Made by a program: the position numbers and the translations under genes. Below the pieces are notes generated by a model. That model was not told the origin of the DNA and ran no database searches. It saw only the letters and a list, made by a program, of their open reading frames with translations. Source: Lateolabrax maculatus (lineage: Eukaryota > Chordata > Actinopteri > Acropomatiformes > Lateolabracidae). From it: a stretch of 64,000 nt of DNA. Below are positions 1-13,200 of the stretch, piece after piece. The stretch lies in assembly GCA_031216445.1 (NCBI GenBank), contig CM062214.1:5852001-5916000 (forward strand), read 5' to 3'. The number at the start of each line of letters is the position of its first letter. The stretch's first letter is position 1.

Positions 1-1709
1 GCCGTTTGCCTGCCCACTTACCAAAAGTGAGAGTGGTTCTGATGTAGTTACAGATTTAATTTCTACTGCTTCCTCTGTGTCTGATGATCGTCTGCTGATC
101 AGCAAGGGTAGCTGTGAAAAGAGCAATGACGAGAATGGAGCAATGAGTGAGAAAGAACAAAGACGGGAAGATGGTGTGAAACAAGGACAAAACAGCAGAG
201 AAGGGGAGGAAAGAAATGAAGGGCAGCAGTGGAATAGTGATGAACTCCAAGGAGAAGATGTGAAGAAGGGAGGAAATGCTGGAGAAAAGAGAGGAACGCT
301 GATGGCCCAAACAACAGATAGAGCGGACAGACAAGAGGATAGCCAGAGGTCAGCAGAGGACGCAAGGGACACCAAACAGCCTCAAACAGAAACAAAAGAT
401 AGAGTAGAGAGAGAAGGGACAGATGGGGTGGAGGAGAGCGGAAAGACAGGGCTACACATGCCAGAAACCCAGATACCAGCCCAGACGACTGCTGATACGA
501 CTACCGAGAAGATCGACGCACGGCAGGTCGTTGACTTCATGGACACTGAGCCACCACTGGCTGCCTGTGAGACTTCAGACTGCTCTCACAGTGTCTCTCA
601 GAAAGTCAGTGAGAAGGATGCTGACTCCAGCCATGCGAGCAAAGCATATGAGAGCAAGAGAGAAGTCCATACCCTCTGTTCTGATGAGCACCGAGGTGTC
701 AGCCATGGGCCAAACTCTGCCATTCAAGAGTGCCTCTGTCATGATGGGGTCCAAACCTTTGCTCAAGATGCTGAGTCACTTAATCACTTACTTCATCCAG
801 ATTTTGAGAAAGCCACCACGGAAAAGAATCCTTCCGACAAATCAGCAGCTAATATCCTCACTGGGCTTACTGAACCTCTAAATCAGTCAAGTATTTGTAG
901 CTCACAGACCGATCCTGCACCTTTAGCTACCCAGTCAGATAATATTTTCAGTGTCCAAGAGTTAGAGACACCTGCAACACACTCAACACCACAACCTGGT
1001 AGTCCTTCTGACACTAGCAGCATGAAGCAAACAGATGAAATGTTTGACACACATGTGAGTGAAGAATGTGACAGAACACTGGTTCAGGACATCTCAGAGC
1101 AGGAGAGTGGACGACTGAAGTCTCTGGTAACTGATGAGGATGATGATGGTGATTCTAGTATACTTAAGAAGAGGGAAAGTCAGTCAAATGTAGACAGACG
1201 CGAAAACGATGCCTGCGAGACAGCCCAGGAAAATTCTAATCTGAAGGATGCCTGTGTTTATATCACGGTGGACCTGGAATCTGAGGTTGAGTCTGGCAAC
1301 TGTGGAGAGCACACGAAAAACAACAAAATAGAAGATTCAGCCGATCCTAGTCATGAGGATGACACATCACCAGAGACTGGCAGAGAAAACTGCTATGAGC
1401 AGTCTCGAGCGAAAGAAATGCTGCTTGATGATACCAATGAGTCGTCTCTGCCCAGCAATAACACTTACAGGTCGTCATTTGACTGGGGCAGAAAAACACT
1501 GAGCTCCAGATCTAAGTCAGATGTCTCCGCCCTGCATCAGTTTGTTCAGGTATTACAATTAAAACATTCAAGAGAGGCTTAAGGGTTTATATTGGTTATG
1601 ATAACATAACCAATATAAACATTTATAATATAAGACATTTGGGATGCAGCTTGACACAGCTTTAAGTATGGAGAGCAAACTACAGGTTTTAGTAGTTTGT
1701 GTTGTTGTT

Positions 1710-1743
<34 letters not shown>

Positions 1744-4700
1744 AAGTAGTAGTGTATTTTTAAGCAAAAGTAAAGGTTCAATGGACGTAAAAGTTATCAC
1801 CCAAAATATCAGATGTAAACAACCATTAGATTTTGCAGCACTTCCTCTTGGGTCAACTTTGCCATTTACACCTAGAAATGTGTTAAAGCACAAAATAAAC
1901 ATTAATATATACATTATATGATCAGTATTTGTACAGTGGTTATTTTGGTGCCTATGAAACTTTCTTTTTTTTTGCAGGTATCCCCTATGCCTGAGCAAAA
2001 TATAAGTGGTCCAGGTGGACTCCATGGACATCCTCCCACCACAATACCCATGTTCCTCAAAAGCAAGCACAACAAAGGTGATGGTTGCACTTAATGCACA
2101 CTGGCATTATGCCATAGCGGAATACAGTAGTATTACACTGTTGCCCTACTGGTAACCTCTTACATAGTGAACTCAGTGTACATCTGTATTTCATACTATC
2201 ACTAATAATCATTCTTCCTTACCTTCTCACTGTTCGTGCCATCTCACCTCATTCCTCCTAGTCCCCTTGGTGATTACCAGGGCGTCGGATCTGTTGAATG
2301 CCTCCAGTGTCTCTGGGACTGCGGCTTCCTCGAGGAGACACCACCAAGGACAGTGGAAGGTTATGGGAGAGGCCGGCAGAGAGGCAGCAACAGCAGACAT
2401 GGTAAGTTACAGAAGCTGCCCTTTTGTGACTTTCTCTTGTGACATACTCACAAATTGATCCTCAAAACTTATATTGAGCTCTACACACTATAAACCTCCA
2501 GCTGCTATCTGAAGCGGACTTCAGATTACAACTGTTTCCTGTGTTACAAGTCACAGAGATAAAACAGCACTGATGATTTACATGCCCTCATATCTCATAT
2601 GATGTATTAATGATTCCTTACTTCATGAGCTCAGCTTACAGCTATGTGGAAAATTTAATTTCAATATTCGAAGCCCATGTCCAAGTATATTTCATCACAG
2701 AAAAGCCACAACATTGTTCTGCATTACGACTTGATGCTGAACAGCAGGAAATGGCCACAGTGTGATGTTCAGTAGTAACATATGAGCCGCCTCAGAGGAA
2801 GTTAGAAGGACTCTTATAAAATATTTTCCTATCAAATAAATCTGTGAAACAGAAATGACCTCAAGCAAATCTGTTTGATAGAAAACTATCAGATACGTTG
2901 GCTTGAGGCCATTTGTGTTCCACTGTATCTGAGCTTCATCATGTAATAAAATGTGTCTGAGTGGACCCCAGGGGAAATTTATGCTAGAGCTTAATGAATA
3001 TGTCTGTTATATTAACCTGACATGTCCTCATAAGAACTAGACTATAATGCTTTTCAACATTTTTGTGGTCCAAAAAAGTTCAGAACGTGAGAGCAAGCAA
3101 ATATTAGCTGAGGTCAACACATTCAACAGAATGCACAGAATATCTGAAAAGATTTTAGATGGTTAAAACTTTGACAAATGTTAAGTCAGGTGTTGAGTGA
3201 AAGGACGTAGCTGATGTATGCTGCACTCAGAGACGTCCTGTAGACAGCCAGACAGACAGAGAATGAATGACCTGTGGAAGAAAATCTAGCTAATGATGCT
3301 TGGGTACCTCTCCTCTCTCACTTACTCAGTCTTTATCCATCCCCTCACTCTCTCTCTTCCTCTCTCACTTCATCATCCGTCTCTCACTCACTCACTTTCT
3401 CCATCCTCTTGCTGATTCTCTCTTTTTCTTTCTCTGTTTCACTTTTTCACTCTCACACACTCTCATTCTCTCCTTTGTCACCATCACCGCAAACTGTCAC
3501 TCTGTGTTTTATAAGATCCAGGTGCTGGAAATTGAGGGAGATAGAGTGCAACATGCCTGGAGTATGAGAAAAAAAAAAAAAACTGGTCCGATAGAACAAA
3601 TTGTAGTGAGGGCCAAAGCCCTTATTTTCTGCAGACTCAGAACACTGGGAACGTCACACAGAGTTCAGTCCGGGCCTGGCTACTTTCTCTGGCCTGGAGA
3701 CTGTTACATATCAATTGCCACTGGTTATTGTCTGCCCTGAATTTGTTTATTTTCAGCTTCCTCAGGAGGTCTGAGAAAGAATGGATCCTTTAACTGCTTC
3801 TTCTTTACAGTAGATGTCGATTCTACTATTTCTACCTTTTGGTGTCATTTTTACTTAGGAGAGCAGAGCTTCTATGTCCATCAGTTCTTTTCCAGTCTCC
3901 ACACCCTCCATCACAGTCAGCAGACTGTCATGGCAGACCACCCCAGGGTAAGTCCGTTTGAATCAGATTAGATGTTTGACTACTATTGCAGTTACAAGTA
4001 GTTGGGACTATTATTGCAGTTTTTAGTTTGAGTTTTGAGGGGAAAGCGTCCTTAGAGCTAAAATCCATAACTTCACACATTGTTGGGAAACAGTTGATTA
4101 AAGTACAACAGAGGTTGCAGATTATCCCAGATCACCCTTGTGATGTGGTCTCATGCCGTTGCTGTGTGTACACTGCTATCGAGCTAGCTGAATGAAAATG
4201 TCCTAGACCAGCCAGGTAACATTCTTGATCATTTCTGATTTACTAAAATTATGGGATGAAACATTAAATGAACATAGATTTTGCGCTATTGTAGCATTTC
4301 ACAAACAGTTACATACATGCAGAGTAGACTTTATTGGTATTGTCAGCCAAAAAGGTAGCTAGCTGCTATACAGCCTCTTACAAGAGCAGTGAGAGTGAAT
4401 AACAGTCATACACAGTGAGGACACAGTTTCAGTCTTGTCCAACACAGCTGCACCATTAAAGTTACTAAAAAAGTTAGATATTTCAAATTTAACTCATTAT
4501 TTTAACATAATATAGAGGTGATTTCTTAATGGTTCATGTTAAGTGTGTACATCCAACAGCTCTGTCATTGGGTGTCATAGTATAATTGCTTACTGAAACT
4601 AACTAATATTAGTTTCTCCTTACACCAGGTGCAGCAGAGCTCCTACCTCCGCTGCAGGCCCGAGTTCAGAGTCACACTGGGAAACCTCCTGCTCCCAGGA

Positions 4701-4806
4701 GAGGGAAGACCAACAGTCATCATTCAGAGACCAGATCTCCAAAATCGAACAGTTCCTTAACACAGAGAGACTCCGTCTGCCCAAAAGACGAAAAACTGAC
4801 AACTGA
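1..4806 (+). CDS. ccdc73: Probable coiled-coil domain-containing protein 73, C-terminal part (5' truncated by window)
   Basis: Five coding exons join without a phase conflict: 1-1549 (open from the window edge, ends phase 0), 1978-2077 (ends phase 1), 2262-2401 (phase 0), 3859-3947 (phase 2) and 4629-4806 (TGA). All have GT donors and AG acceptors. The first exon encodes over 500 residues of Ser/Thr/Glu/Asp-rich, probably disordered sequence with no recognisable domain. The last exon ends in a charged helix-like segment (DQISKIEQFLNTERLRLPKR) that could be a short coiled coil with a basic tail. The name rests mainly on context: in human, CCDC73 lies upstream of WT1 in the same orientation, as here, and is a long protein with a large 3' exon. 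I could not align it to a reference, so the gene structure is well supported and the name only moderately. Function is unknown. Choosing the acceptor at 3858 rather than the one near 3895 is what puts the last exon in its helical frame. Confidence 0.62.
1709..1752. repeat. (GTA)n trinucleotide repeat in ccdc73-like intron
   Basis: About 13 TAG/GTA units with one GAA interruption lie between coding exons at 1549 and 1978. Poly-Ser and poly-Leu ORFs across it are artefacts. Confidence 0.95.
3330..3480. repeat. CT-rich polypyrimidine stretch in ccdc73-like intron
   Basis: CTCTCT, TCACTCACT and CTTTTTCTTTC units dominate the intron between exons 2262-2401 and 3859-3947. No exon is apparent here. 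Confidence 0.8.
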
Positions 4807-5260
4807 GCCAGCAAAACTTACTGTTCTGTAGAGAGATGCTACTGTTTCTATGGTTACATAACAAAAGTCTTCTTCTATAGCACATATTTGGTAACTACTG
4901 GTTATGCAGGTTTAAATGTTCTGACAGCTGTCACTTTTATTACATAGATGCATAAATGATTCCTTGCAAGGATGTCTAGTATCTGGCTTAAATCATTGCC
5001 CGTTCTGCTTACTGTTACTGTTTAACATTACAACATTTCTACATTATCGACTGGACGTGCTTTGTCTTTGTTGTTGTTGCATTGTCGTTGTGTATTTGTG
5101 GGTAAGCAGGAGAAGAGGGGATTGAGTATTCCACTGGAAGTTTATATATTTGTCGCTAAAGATTTTAACATACAGTTGTATGTGTATAAAGTAATGTTGA
5201 AATGTATGTATTATCATATACACAAAAATAAAGATTTGGCTTACATTTGGATTTACTTGT
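4807..5260 (+). other. Probable 3' UTR of the ccdc73-like gene
   Basis: This non-coding stretch runs from the TGA to just after the first canonical AATAAA at 5227-5232. The ORF at 5062-5358 runs through the signal and has no homology or splice support, so it is not called. Confidence 0.5.
5227..5232 (+). terminator. Polyadenylation signal AATAAA, ccdc73-like gene
   Basis: This is the first canonical hexamer downstream of the stop codon, about 420 bases after it. A cleavage site would be expected 10-30 bases further on. Confidence 0.5.
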
Positions 5261-5484
5261 CATTTGATAGCTCTATGGATTTGTCAGTTATATCAGTTGT
5301 TTTCCAAATAATCTACATAAACAATGTTAGACAGTACTGTGTTATCAGTTCACAGTGAATGTTACATTTGGTTTACTGGAGTCGTGTTTTCACAGTCTGT
5401 CGTGCTTTTTACAGCAAACCGCCGGATAAACTGCCAAGGCCAAGCTCTGTTGTCAGTTAAAACGGCCTGTAACTGTTAACATGC

Positions 5485-5731
5485 TAATTAACATTAATTA
5501 GCGTCATGGCCAATAAGGGTTGCATGTCTCAGAGGAGCTCTAATTGTGGCGGCACCTTTGGTCGGCACCATGTTGTTTCTACTGCTGCTGTTGTTGTTGG
5601 GGAAATTACGAGTTGGGACACAAGTGGTTGTAATCTGTGAACACCTATTAACATAAATTAAGAGATAACAATTAGTACAACCACCCGAACCCTAATTAAC
5701 AAAAATCAATTAGCAAACACAGTCCAATTAG
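5485..5731. promoter_or_regulatory. Dense cluster of homeodomain-type core sites
   Basis: TAATTA occurs at 5485-5490, 5495-5500 and 5693-5698; TAATTG at 5541-5546; CAATTAG at 5669-5675, 5708-5714 and 5725-5731, with further ATTAA cores between. The cluster starts about 250 bases after the ccdc73-like polyA signal. TAAT-type cores are the known binding cores of many homeodomain proteins. Enhancer function is inference, since AT-rich fish DNA also gives such sites by chance. Confidence 0.3.
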
Positions 5732-7213
5732 CACATACTAACAAGCCTCTCGTTGACTTTATGTTCCCTGTGAGGATGATGGAGGAACATATGGCCCTGT
5801 GTGAGCATGAAGCAGCTGACTACAGATACTTGCTTCTCATTAGTTCTATTGTAGTACATGTCTGGTGTACTTCAATGAACTGACATAGTAGAGTTTTGGT
5901 TAAGTAAACATTTCTCTGAGCTGAGCTGAGCAGTAGAAATGATGTTGGTTCTCCTTGGACGGTGTAGGAGGTTGGATGAGCAAGTAGAGTGACAGTAACT
6001 TTAGTTGTGTGCAGACACATGCCTTGTGAGTAGGACAGTTATCCTGCAAAGTCATCTATTCTATTCTACAAGGCCAATCATATACTGAAACCACAATTGG
6101 CAGAGATGAAAGCCACAGCTTACATTTATTAAAATCCTTTTTTTTATTCATATCTTTTACATTTCTTCTTAAAAATAATTTATCTTATGGCTTTTTCTTA
6201 ACAACTGATGGCATTGTAATAGTTTATGAGTTTCATAATATCTACTTTCTGTTATTGATGCTTGGTCCTGTTCATTGGAATCTGCAGCACTGGAAGGTTT
6301 GATTTCATTAAATCTGTAAAATTTCCCGTCACTCCATCTAAAAAGCTACAATGTAAAGACATTGGAGCCTTTTGTGTGCACGGGCTCCTCCCTCAGCTGT
6401 GGTGGTTGTCACCTGTTTTGTTTCCTACAGAACTGTGGCAGAAAGTGGATACAAATTTACGTCCAGAGAAAAGCCCAGAGCTGACATTTGATGGATTAAT
6501 TCAGAATCTGGCTTCTTTTTCTTAACATATAAGGGTTAAGGTGCATGTAGGAAAGGAGCTAAATAGTACTGTTGTTCCCTGGCTTTGCCCCTTGGGGTTT
6601 CAGTCCGTTGGGCATGAGAATACCAATAAAAATGAATTATGAAAAGTATCAGTTGTTAAATTTAAATGTCAATTGAAATGCTTTTGTATGAAAAAGTTCA
6701 AACTACTTTCAAAATGTTTTCATGCAAAAACATTAAATTTCTTTGTACATTTTCTAAATCCTGATGTAGGACAGGTACATGGATAGGGAGTTTGTGTCAC
6801 TGGCTGCAAAGTGTATCTACTAATAAAAATCCAAAGCTGTCCCTGTTGACTTGATAAAGGAAAGAGACCTCTTTCTTTCTTTCTCTCAAACATTCTGCTC
6901 ACGTACTAAAATTAACAGTGCACATTTTGATGGTGGCACAAGGTCTCCGCTTGGTCCATCTTACTACACTTACTGATAATGAATACGCCTGAATGTTAAT
7001 GTGCTCATAAAGATATCTGGAGCGTTTGAGTGGCTCTGCCCACCACTGCTGACCCTTATCCTTATTGTGAGGAAGGGAGGGGAGGGGAGGTGGGGGAGGT
7101 GTGGAATATAAAGGAGTTAATTTTAATACACTTGCGCACACAAACACATACATGTTCGGTTTCTCTCTCACACACAGTTTCTGTCTCTTCCTCACTCTCT
7201 CCCTCTCTCTCTA

Positions 7214-7221
<8 letters not shown>

Positions 7222-7247
<26 letters not shown>

Positions 7248-7251
7248 ACAG
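7222..7251. repeat. (CA)15 microsatellite after a CT-rich tract
   Basis: An alternating CA run directly follows a CT-rich stretch from about 7158. Short antisense and sense ORFs across it are products of the repeat. Confidence 0.95.
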
Positions 7252-8766
7252 TCCTGGGTTATGAAGTGTTGGTGCTTTGAAACAGTCAATTACCCTCTGG
7301 CTAGGGAGGATACCTGCTGTTAATTACTGCTCAGTGTTTTATATGGAGAGTAAATAAAGAGACCGCTGACATTCACATTCCATCAATGTGTCCCCCAACA
7401 CACACTGTATTGTGTGCGTGTGTTATTTGATGTTGAAATAACCCTCAGAGGTGGGCACCATGGGAAAAAACACTTTAGACAGGACTTGTATCGCAGACAT
7501 TAAGATTCTCTATGTCTATAACACCTGCTGTATCACTTGCTGTATTTCTGCAAAACAATAGAAGAGAATTTAGCGTTACCATGCGCCTAATGATAAACTG
7601 TATGTACAGTATTTAAGAGGTTGATCCCATCCATGCATTTATTAAATGCAAATGACCACAGAGTACAATGCAGTAATGGACAGTACTCACACAACCGCAA
7701 CACCCGAGCTCAGATACACAGGCCTATACAGTAAAAGAGTGGACACAAGTTTGAATTTAAGCCTGATTTACTGCCCCATTTTATTGAAATTCTGTACATG
7801 AGAAGGGAGGAAAGCAATATATTTGCCAATCCTCCAGCTAAATGGGTCTCACCACTAAACATTGTTGAATATCCTGGGGTTATGGGGCCATGTTTTGTCA
7901 TATTATACCTCTTTGCCTCAAAAGCCATCACAGTAAATCTGGTCGAGAAGTCGTATTAAATGGTGCAGTAGATGTCTGCTGAGTGCAATCCTGGCACTCT
8001 GAGTGTACTCTGCAGTCTTAAGTGAAGTAGTGCAGCTGCTCCTTTTGGCCCTGTAAAAATACTTAAATGAGCAGATTATTATGGAGCAGATTCTGCTCCT
8101 CTTAACTCACCTTACACTGTACATTAGAGCTTTTTCTTTGTCATTTCTCTATATGGCAACATATATTAATTTAACATTATTAATTGATTTAAATTTAAAA
8201 GAGTAATCTGTTCCTGTGTTGATAAAGACAATTAACATGGATATCAAATAGATACATTTCTTAAGTCTAAGTAGAAAGTCTCTTGGACAATATATCCCTG
8301 TAATGGAAGACTTTAACTCTCTATTAGGTATTCTCTAAATTTTTTGCTGACCATTTCTAAATCCATTATATGCTGTTTCCATTTATTTCTGTATTGTATT
8401 CTGCATTTGTTTTGTCAGTGTTACATTATCTTTGATAGTGGACTTTAAGTTCAGACCGATTCAAATGAAAAATCTGCACTGAATTACCTCACCAAAAAAA
8501 ATATAATAATTTTGACTCAAGCAAGTTTCAAAACTAGTTTATTTCATACTGTAAGGAAATGCATGGAACCAAGGGCTGCCTGCAAGAAGAAAAGGAACAT
8601 TCACATTGTTGAAGTTACATTCATTTCTGATCAATGCAAATATTAGATGGAGCTTTCAGTTAGGCACTGAAGAAAAGTAATTATTCACACAAAGCAGCAT
8701 GGCTTGCAAAAGGGTTTTTTGGATGGCTTGTAGTAAATGGACTAAAACATGCAAAACCTTGGGTAT

Positions 8767-8886
8767 GGTCCTTTTAAAGGTGCCCCTTTGGAGTTTTCTT
8801 GTAAACAGACAAACAAAACAGTCCTAAAAACAGTCCATCCATTATGCTACTAGTGGTCAAAAACTCCACAGGGTACCTTTAAGGGG
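8767..8886. mobile_element. Short inverted-repeat element (MITE-like), about 120 bp
   Basis: The left end, around CTTTTAAAGGTGCCCCTTTG and running on through GAGTTTTCTTG, is matched on the opposite strand by the right end at about 8857-8886. The reverse complement of the right end reads CTTAAAGGTACCCTGTGGAG then TTTTTG. The arms are about 28 bases with few mismatches and the interior is only about 60 bases, with no coding capacity. This is the architecture of a non-autonomous DNA transposon. A related single arm seems present near 45288-45320. Confidence 0.6.
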
Positions 8887-10138
8887 AAAACATTCAGCTG
8901 TTGTTCCAGTGCATTTCAACCATGAAATACACTCAGCATTATACAGCATACCCTCATTGATATAAATAGGGTGGACAAAATAATACATAACATGAAGTTG
9001 AATCAACACCTCTCTCAAAACAGTTTCAACCAAAACTGAACAATATAACTTTAAGGAAAGCAGGATTTATTGCAGGGCTTTTGTATTAGTTTTAGCAAGG
9101 TATGCCTAATACACTGGTAGCTGAATGTATGTTTACTATTTTATCCAAGTCTTTGTTTTAATAGAGTTTCTGAGACAAACATTGATGTGGTCTTTGACTT
9201 AGATGCCTTGTCTTTTACTCTTCAAGCATAATTCTTTTAAAACACTAAGCTGTAAAGCTTCTAAATTCAGTTTGCCATTTTTGAACAGTAACCAAAGTTG
9301 AAAATAGGAGGAAAATATAAAGCTAAAGAAGGCTTCAGGACCACTAGTGAAACAACAAGCTATACAATAACAGTAGTGGCACTATCCTTGTTTTTTTCCT
9401 TCTCATCATTTCACTAAGCTGAGTTTAAGCTACATGTAAAACCTGTCTAAATCCACCCCTCCCAAATCAAATATGAGCTTATACACATAGTAAATCAGTT
9501 GACTACTCCTGTAACAGTTGAACACATCAGTAGAATTAAAAGAAAACAACGGACATCTAAACTAAAACCTCTCAGTGTTTTACTGTTTTCTTCACATAGC
9601 ATTTCTTATTCTCAGGTTTGAATTATAGTTGTGCCGTTTGTCTTGTGTGGTTTCTATCTCTGCACATTTTTACTGCGGTGAAACCTCACGACGCTGATAA
9701 ATAACAGGCTTCACCTTTCCTTCGCGGGGCTCAGCATGACTGACTGCACTCCTAGTCTCTCTGAGAGTGCGTCCTCAGCTGTGAATCACTTGTGTCCAAC
9801 ACACACCTACGCTCACGAACACACACACAGTCTTTCACCCGCAAGGAGAGAGCAGAGCAGAGAAGATAATCTCTGAAACGTCGCCCTGCTGTCAAAGGTC
9901 AGCAGAGTTGAAAGGTCGCCCTCCACATCATTTATAGGCTCTTAAATAAGCCCAGGCCTCATTCTCCAGCCAGTTATCAGACTCTACAAGTTATGAATTA
10001 TCTCCCCGTTGTGAACGTCTGCATATTGAGAGATTAGAGAAACAGTGAAAGAGAGCATTGTGGGAAGAATAAGAGATATAGGAGAGAGAAAGAAAGAAAA
10101 CAAATACAAAAAGATGGAGACAAAGTGGGGAGATGTAG

Positions 10139-10175
10139 TCCAGTGTTGCTGAAAGTGGGGTCTGGGGACCTCCAA
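10139..10175. mobile_element. Possible hAT-type transposon end (remnant)
   Basis: The segment CAGTGTTGCTGAAAGTGGGG followed by TCTGGGGACC closely resembles the general hAT-superfamily terminus pattern (CAGTGTTTCTCAA-type). No matching second end or transposase ORF was recognised, so this is at most a fragment. Confidence 0.35.
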
Positions 10176-11999
10176 GACTTCTTGAGTGGGCTCTTGTCTG
10201 TCCCCTGTTCTATACTATTTTACTATAAATAAAATTATTTCCATGGATTTTTAAGGCATAAATATAAATATCATAAACAAAACAGTTTCTGTGTTAAAAA
10301 ATATAGGGGACGCAGTGAATGGATGATGGATGTGAATGGATGCGCCCACACTCAATAGCATGCTTCCTGGTCATTTTTTCTTAGCTCTGCCCCTTCACAC
10401 CGTTGTCCACTAGCAGCTGTACCTGTGGTAACATCCAGGTGAAAACATGTTAATGAAGTTGAGTATTTAGAGCATTCATTACAACCTGAAGTTCTTCCAT
10501 TTTGTACTTCGTAACACTGATCTTCCAACCATGTCAGTATCATTTAACACCACTTGTCAACATCTGGATGACAGACTCTTAGACTTTGAGTGCTAGACAG
10601 ATTTTCCAGACTGTTTTTCACATCATTAGAAATACAATAGCAATCATAAGATTTAAAAAATGTCAACCTCATTCAATTGAAAATTGAACTGTGATTACTT
10701 CTGTAATGTTATGCTATGAAGAAGTCAGTTAAAGAATGGGATATAGATGGACTCTCTAAGATATTTTCTGATCATCCGATTTAAAAGCGATTCAGCTAAA
10801 TTTGCCAGTAGATAAAGGTGTGTAGAAAACTCAAATGGCTTCATACTTCCTACATTAACGTGTGTAAACCAATGGCATGACAACATCCTATACCAGAGGT
10901 GCTGTCGGCTGTTGAAAGTGAGTTCTTTTTGGGGCATGATCTGGTGGTTTGGCTTACGTGTTTTCAGGTCCGATGTCAATCTGTTCGACATCTCTTTAGG
11001 TGTTCTTTCTTTTATTTTCCTCCAATTTATAGGGATAAGTGTGACTCTTTCATTCAAGTTGAAACATTTTCAATTGACATGGACGTGTGCTCACCTTAGT
11101 TTGCACTGCCTTTAGATTGCTTTATGGCACCTGCACACTGTCAGTCACTTGTACTCACTTTATTAAGGATGTTTCGGTTCCCAGACTTTTTATTGAAATT
11201 AAATGAATTGGTGATGACTTTCTTTTCATTAAAAAAGTGCGTATAAGTGATCAACAATGTGCAAAACTGGTTTATTCTTCAGCCCTGACTTTTTTATCCT
11301 ACACAGCTGTCAATAAGACTAATGAGTGCAAGAAGTTTGTCATAATTGCTAAAACCTATTGCTTTATGGTACCAGAAAAGAGTGCTGGTCTTTTAGCCTG
11401 TAGGAACCTGAAGTGACAGAGGTTTTCATGATGGGAAAAGGTAGAGCAAGTTCAAGGCAGATGATGAATAATGTACAAATGTGTTTATGCATTAAAGTTA
11501 CCCAGGGAAGCAAACTATTCAATGAAATCAAAGATGCTAAAGTAGTTTGCTGATTGGGTTAGCTTTCAGCTGCCTACGTACATTTTCAGTGGATGTTTTC
11601 CAGACTAAAATCCTGAAATGAATAAAAGAAGACGTAGTCTGGCTCTGCAAGGCTAGTCCCCAAGGCAGTTTTACCTAAAAGTGCTCTGTGACCTAATGTG
11701 AGTGCAGAACGGCTCTGTGCCATAAAAAATATCTTTGTGTACCCTTAAGAATGTATCAGAGACAGAGACAGAGAAAGGATAAGCCAAAGAGAGGTAAAGA
11801 TAGGATGAAGTGAGAGATAGAGGAGCCGCTCGGCCCTGTGATACTCTGTGGACTGTGGTTGTGACAGTATTATCCTCCACGGAGGACCACCGTGGCGGCA
11901 GACATACGTTTCTGATTTCCTGGGAAGGCTTTAACTTCTTATGGGTACATGGTCCTCCCACAGACCAACACTGTCACAGATGCCTATATATCTACATGA

Positions 12000-12032
<33 letters not shown>
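12000..12032. repeat. (TG)n microsatellite
   Basis: An uninterrupted GT alternation of about 32 bases in the intergenic region. Confidence 0.95.
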
Positions 12033-12035
<3 letters not shown>

Positions 12036-13170
12036 GAGCGTGTGTGTGGTTGTCTCGGCACATGCACTCTGCTCCAGAAGATGAAGCCATTTTGTTATTG
12101 ATGGAGTAGGGGCCTAAAGCCTGGGTCTGGGTCACACGGAGACAGGCACACACATGCACCCACACAGACTACAGGAGGTGTCGGTCTGTGAGTCGCCCCC
12201 CCCCCAGTGGGTTGCTCGCGGCCTGTATGATGGAGAACTCTTCTTCACTCCAGGGGATCCTATAAACCTGTCCAGACCGTGATCTCTGTCTCTTTCTCTC
12301 TCTGTTCCTCTGCTTTTCTTTGTCTTGTCTTTGTAAGTTTGGTGTTTGTGAGTAAATGAGACTTTTCAAATGTTTGAACAATAAGAAACCTCACATGAGA
12401 ACATAAGTGTGTTCATCTCTTACATGCACACGTGCACTGCCCTCTAAATCACGGGCCCAGAACGACCTGCCAAGCTCCATTATGCTACAAATGTATTTAG
12501 TTACCAGATTCGAAATGTCATAGATTGGAGGCCTTTCGGTCCATAACAACACTGTTGTGTTCTTCTTGTTTTGACGTTGAACCATAGTTTGAAGTGATAG
12601 ATAAAGGCTGCTGTGTTTGACCTTGTTTTCTTAGATTTTGTTTCAAACAGATGGGACCTGTGAGGCTGAAACAATAAACAGAGGGTGTCATGTAACGTGT
12701 GATTTGTGAATACTGAATAAAGTGCAGTGAAACAGCCCCGTTAGTGACTTTGAAGAATTAGGAGGAAAGTGTGAAGGCAAAAGGTGAACCTATTCAAACC
12801 TGTAAAGTCCTGAGCTAAACTAGATTTACTATATTGAGACTACCTAGTCTACCCAGTTACATCTTCTGTGAATAGGGGCTACCTACAGGGATGACGCTGC
12901 ACACAAGGTTAAAGCACCTGTGCATCATACCCTCACTGATTACACAGATTCCACGAAAAGCAGGTTGCTGCTCTTGGTCCTCTGAAATCTGCTGCAGTGC
13001 AGCAAAAGCTGTTTTTAAAAAAAGTATCCAGCATTACATTTGTTGTCAGTTAGTATATTATATCGATTGCCAGCTAGTGAGGGTGTACCTGGCATCTGAC
13101 GCAAAAAATAGCTCACATGGCAAAGGTAGGGAGACTATTGTGGCTTTATAAACTTTGTAGGGCCCTCAGA

Positions 13171-13200
13171 CCAGGGATTCCCAACCTTTTTTTCACTGCA
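13171..13200. mobile_element. Possible hAT-like terminal sequence
   Basis: The segment CCAGGGATTCCCAACCTTTT resembles the CAGGGGTTCCCAACC-type termini of hAT elements. No partner terminus was located, so this is a weak call. Confidence 0.25.

Noticed and set aside
1579..2070. 163-codon antisense ORF with poly-Leu
   Set aside because: It runs through the GTA repeat and overlaps a phased coding exon (1978-2077) on the + strand.
3890..3947. Alternative acceptor (TTTTCCAG, about 3895) for the fourth ccdc73-like exon
   Set aside because: It would enter the last exon in a frame lacking the helical C-terminus, while the acceptor at 3858 keeps phase 0 to 2 and gives the charged helix and basic tail.
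11670..12110. Overlapping sense and antisense ORFs near 11.7-12.1 kb
   Set aside because: They include the TG microsatellite and have no domain or splice support.
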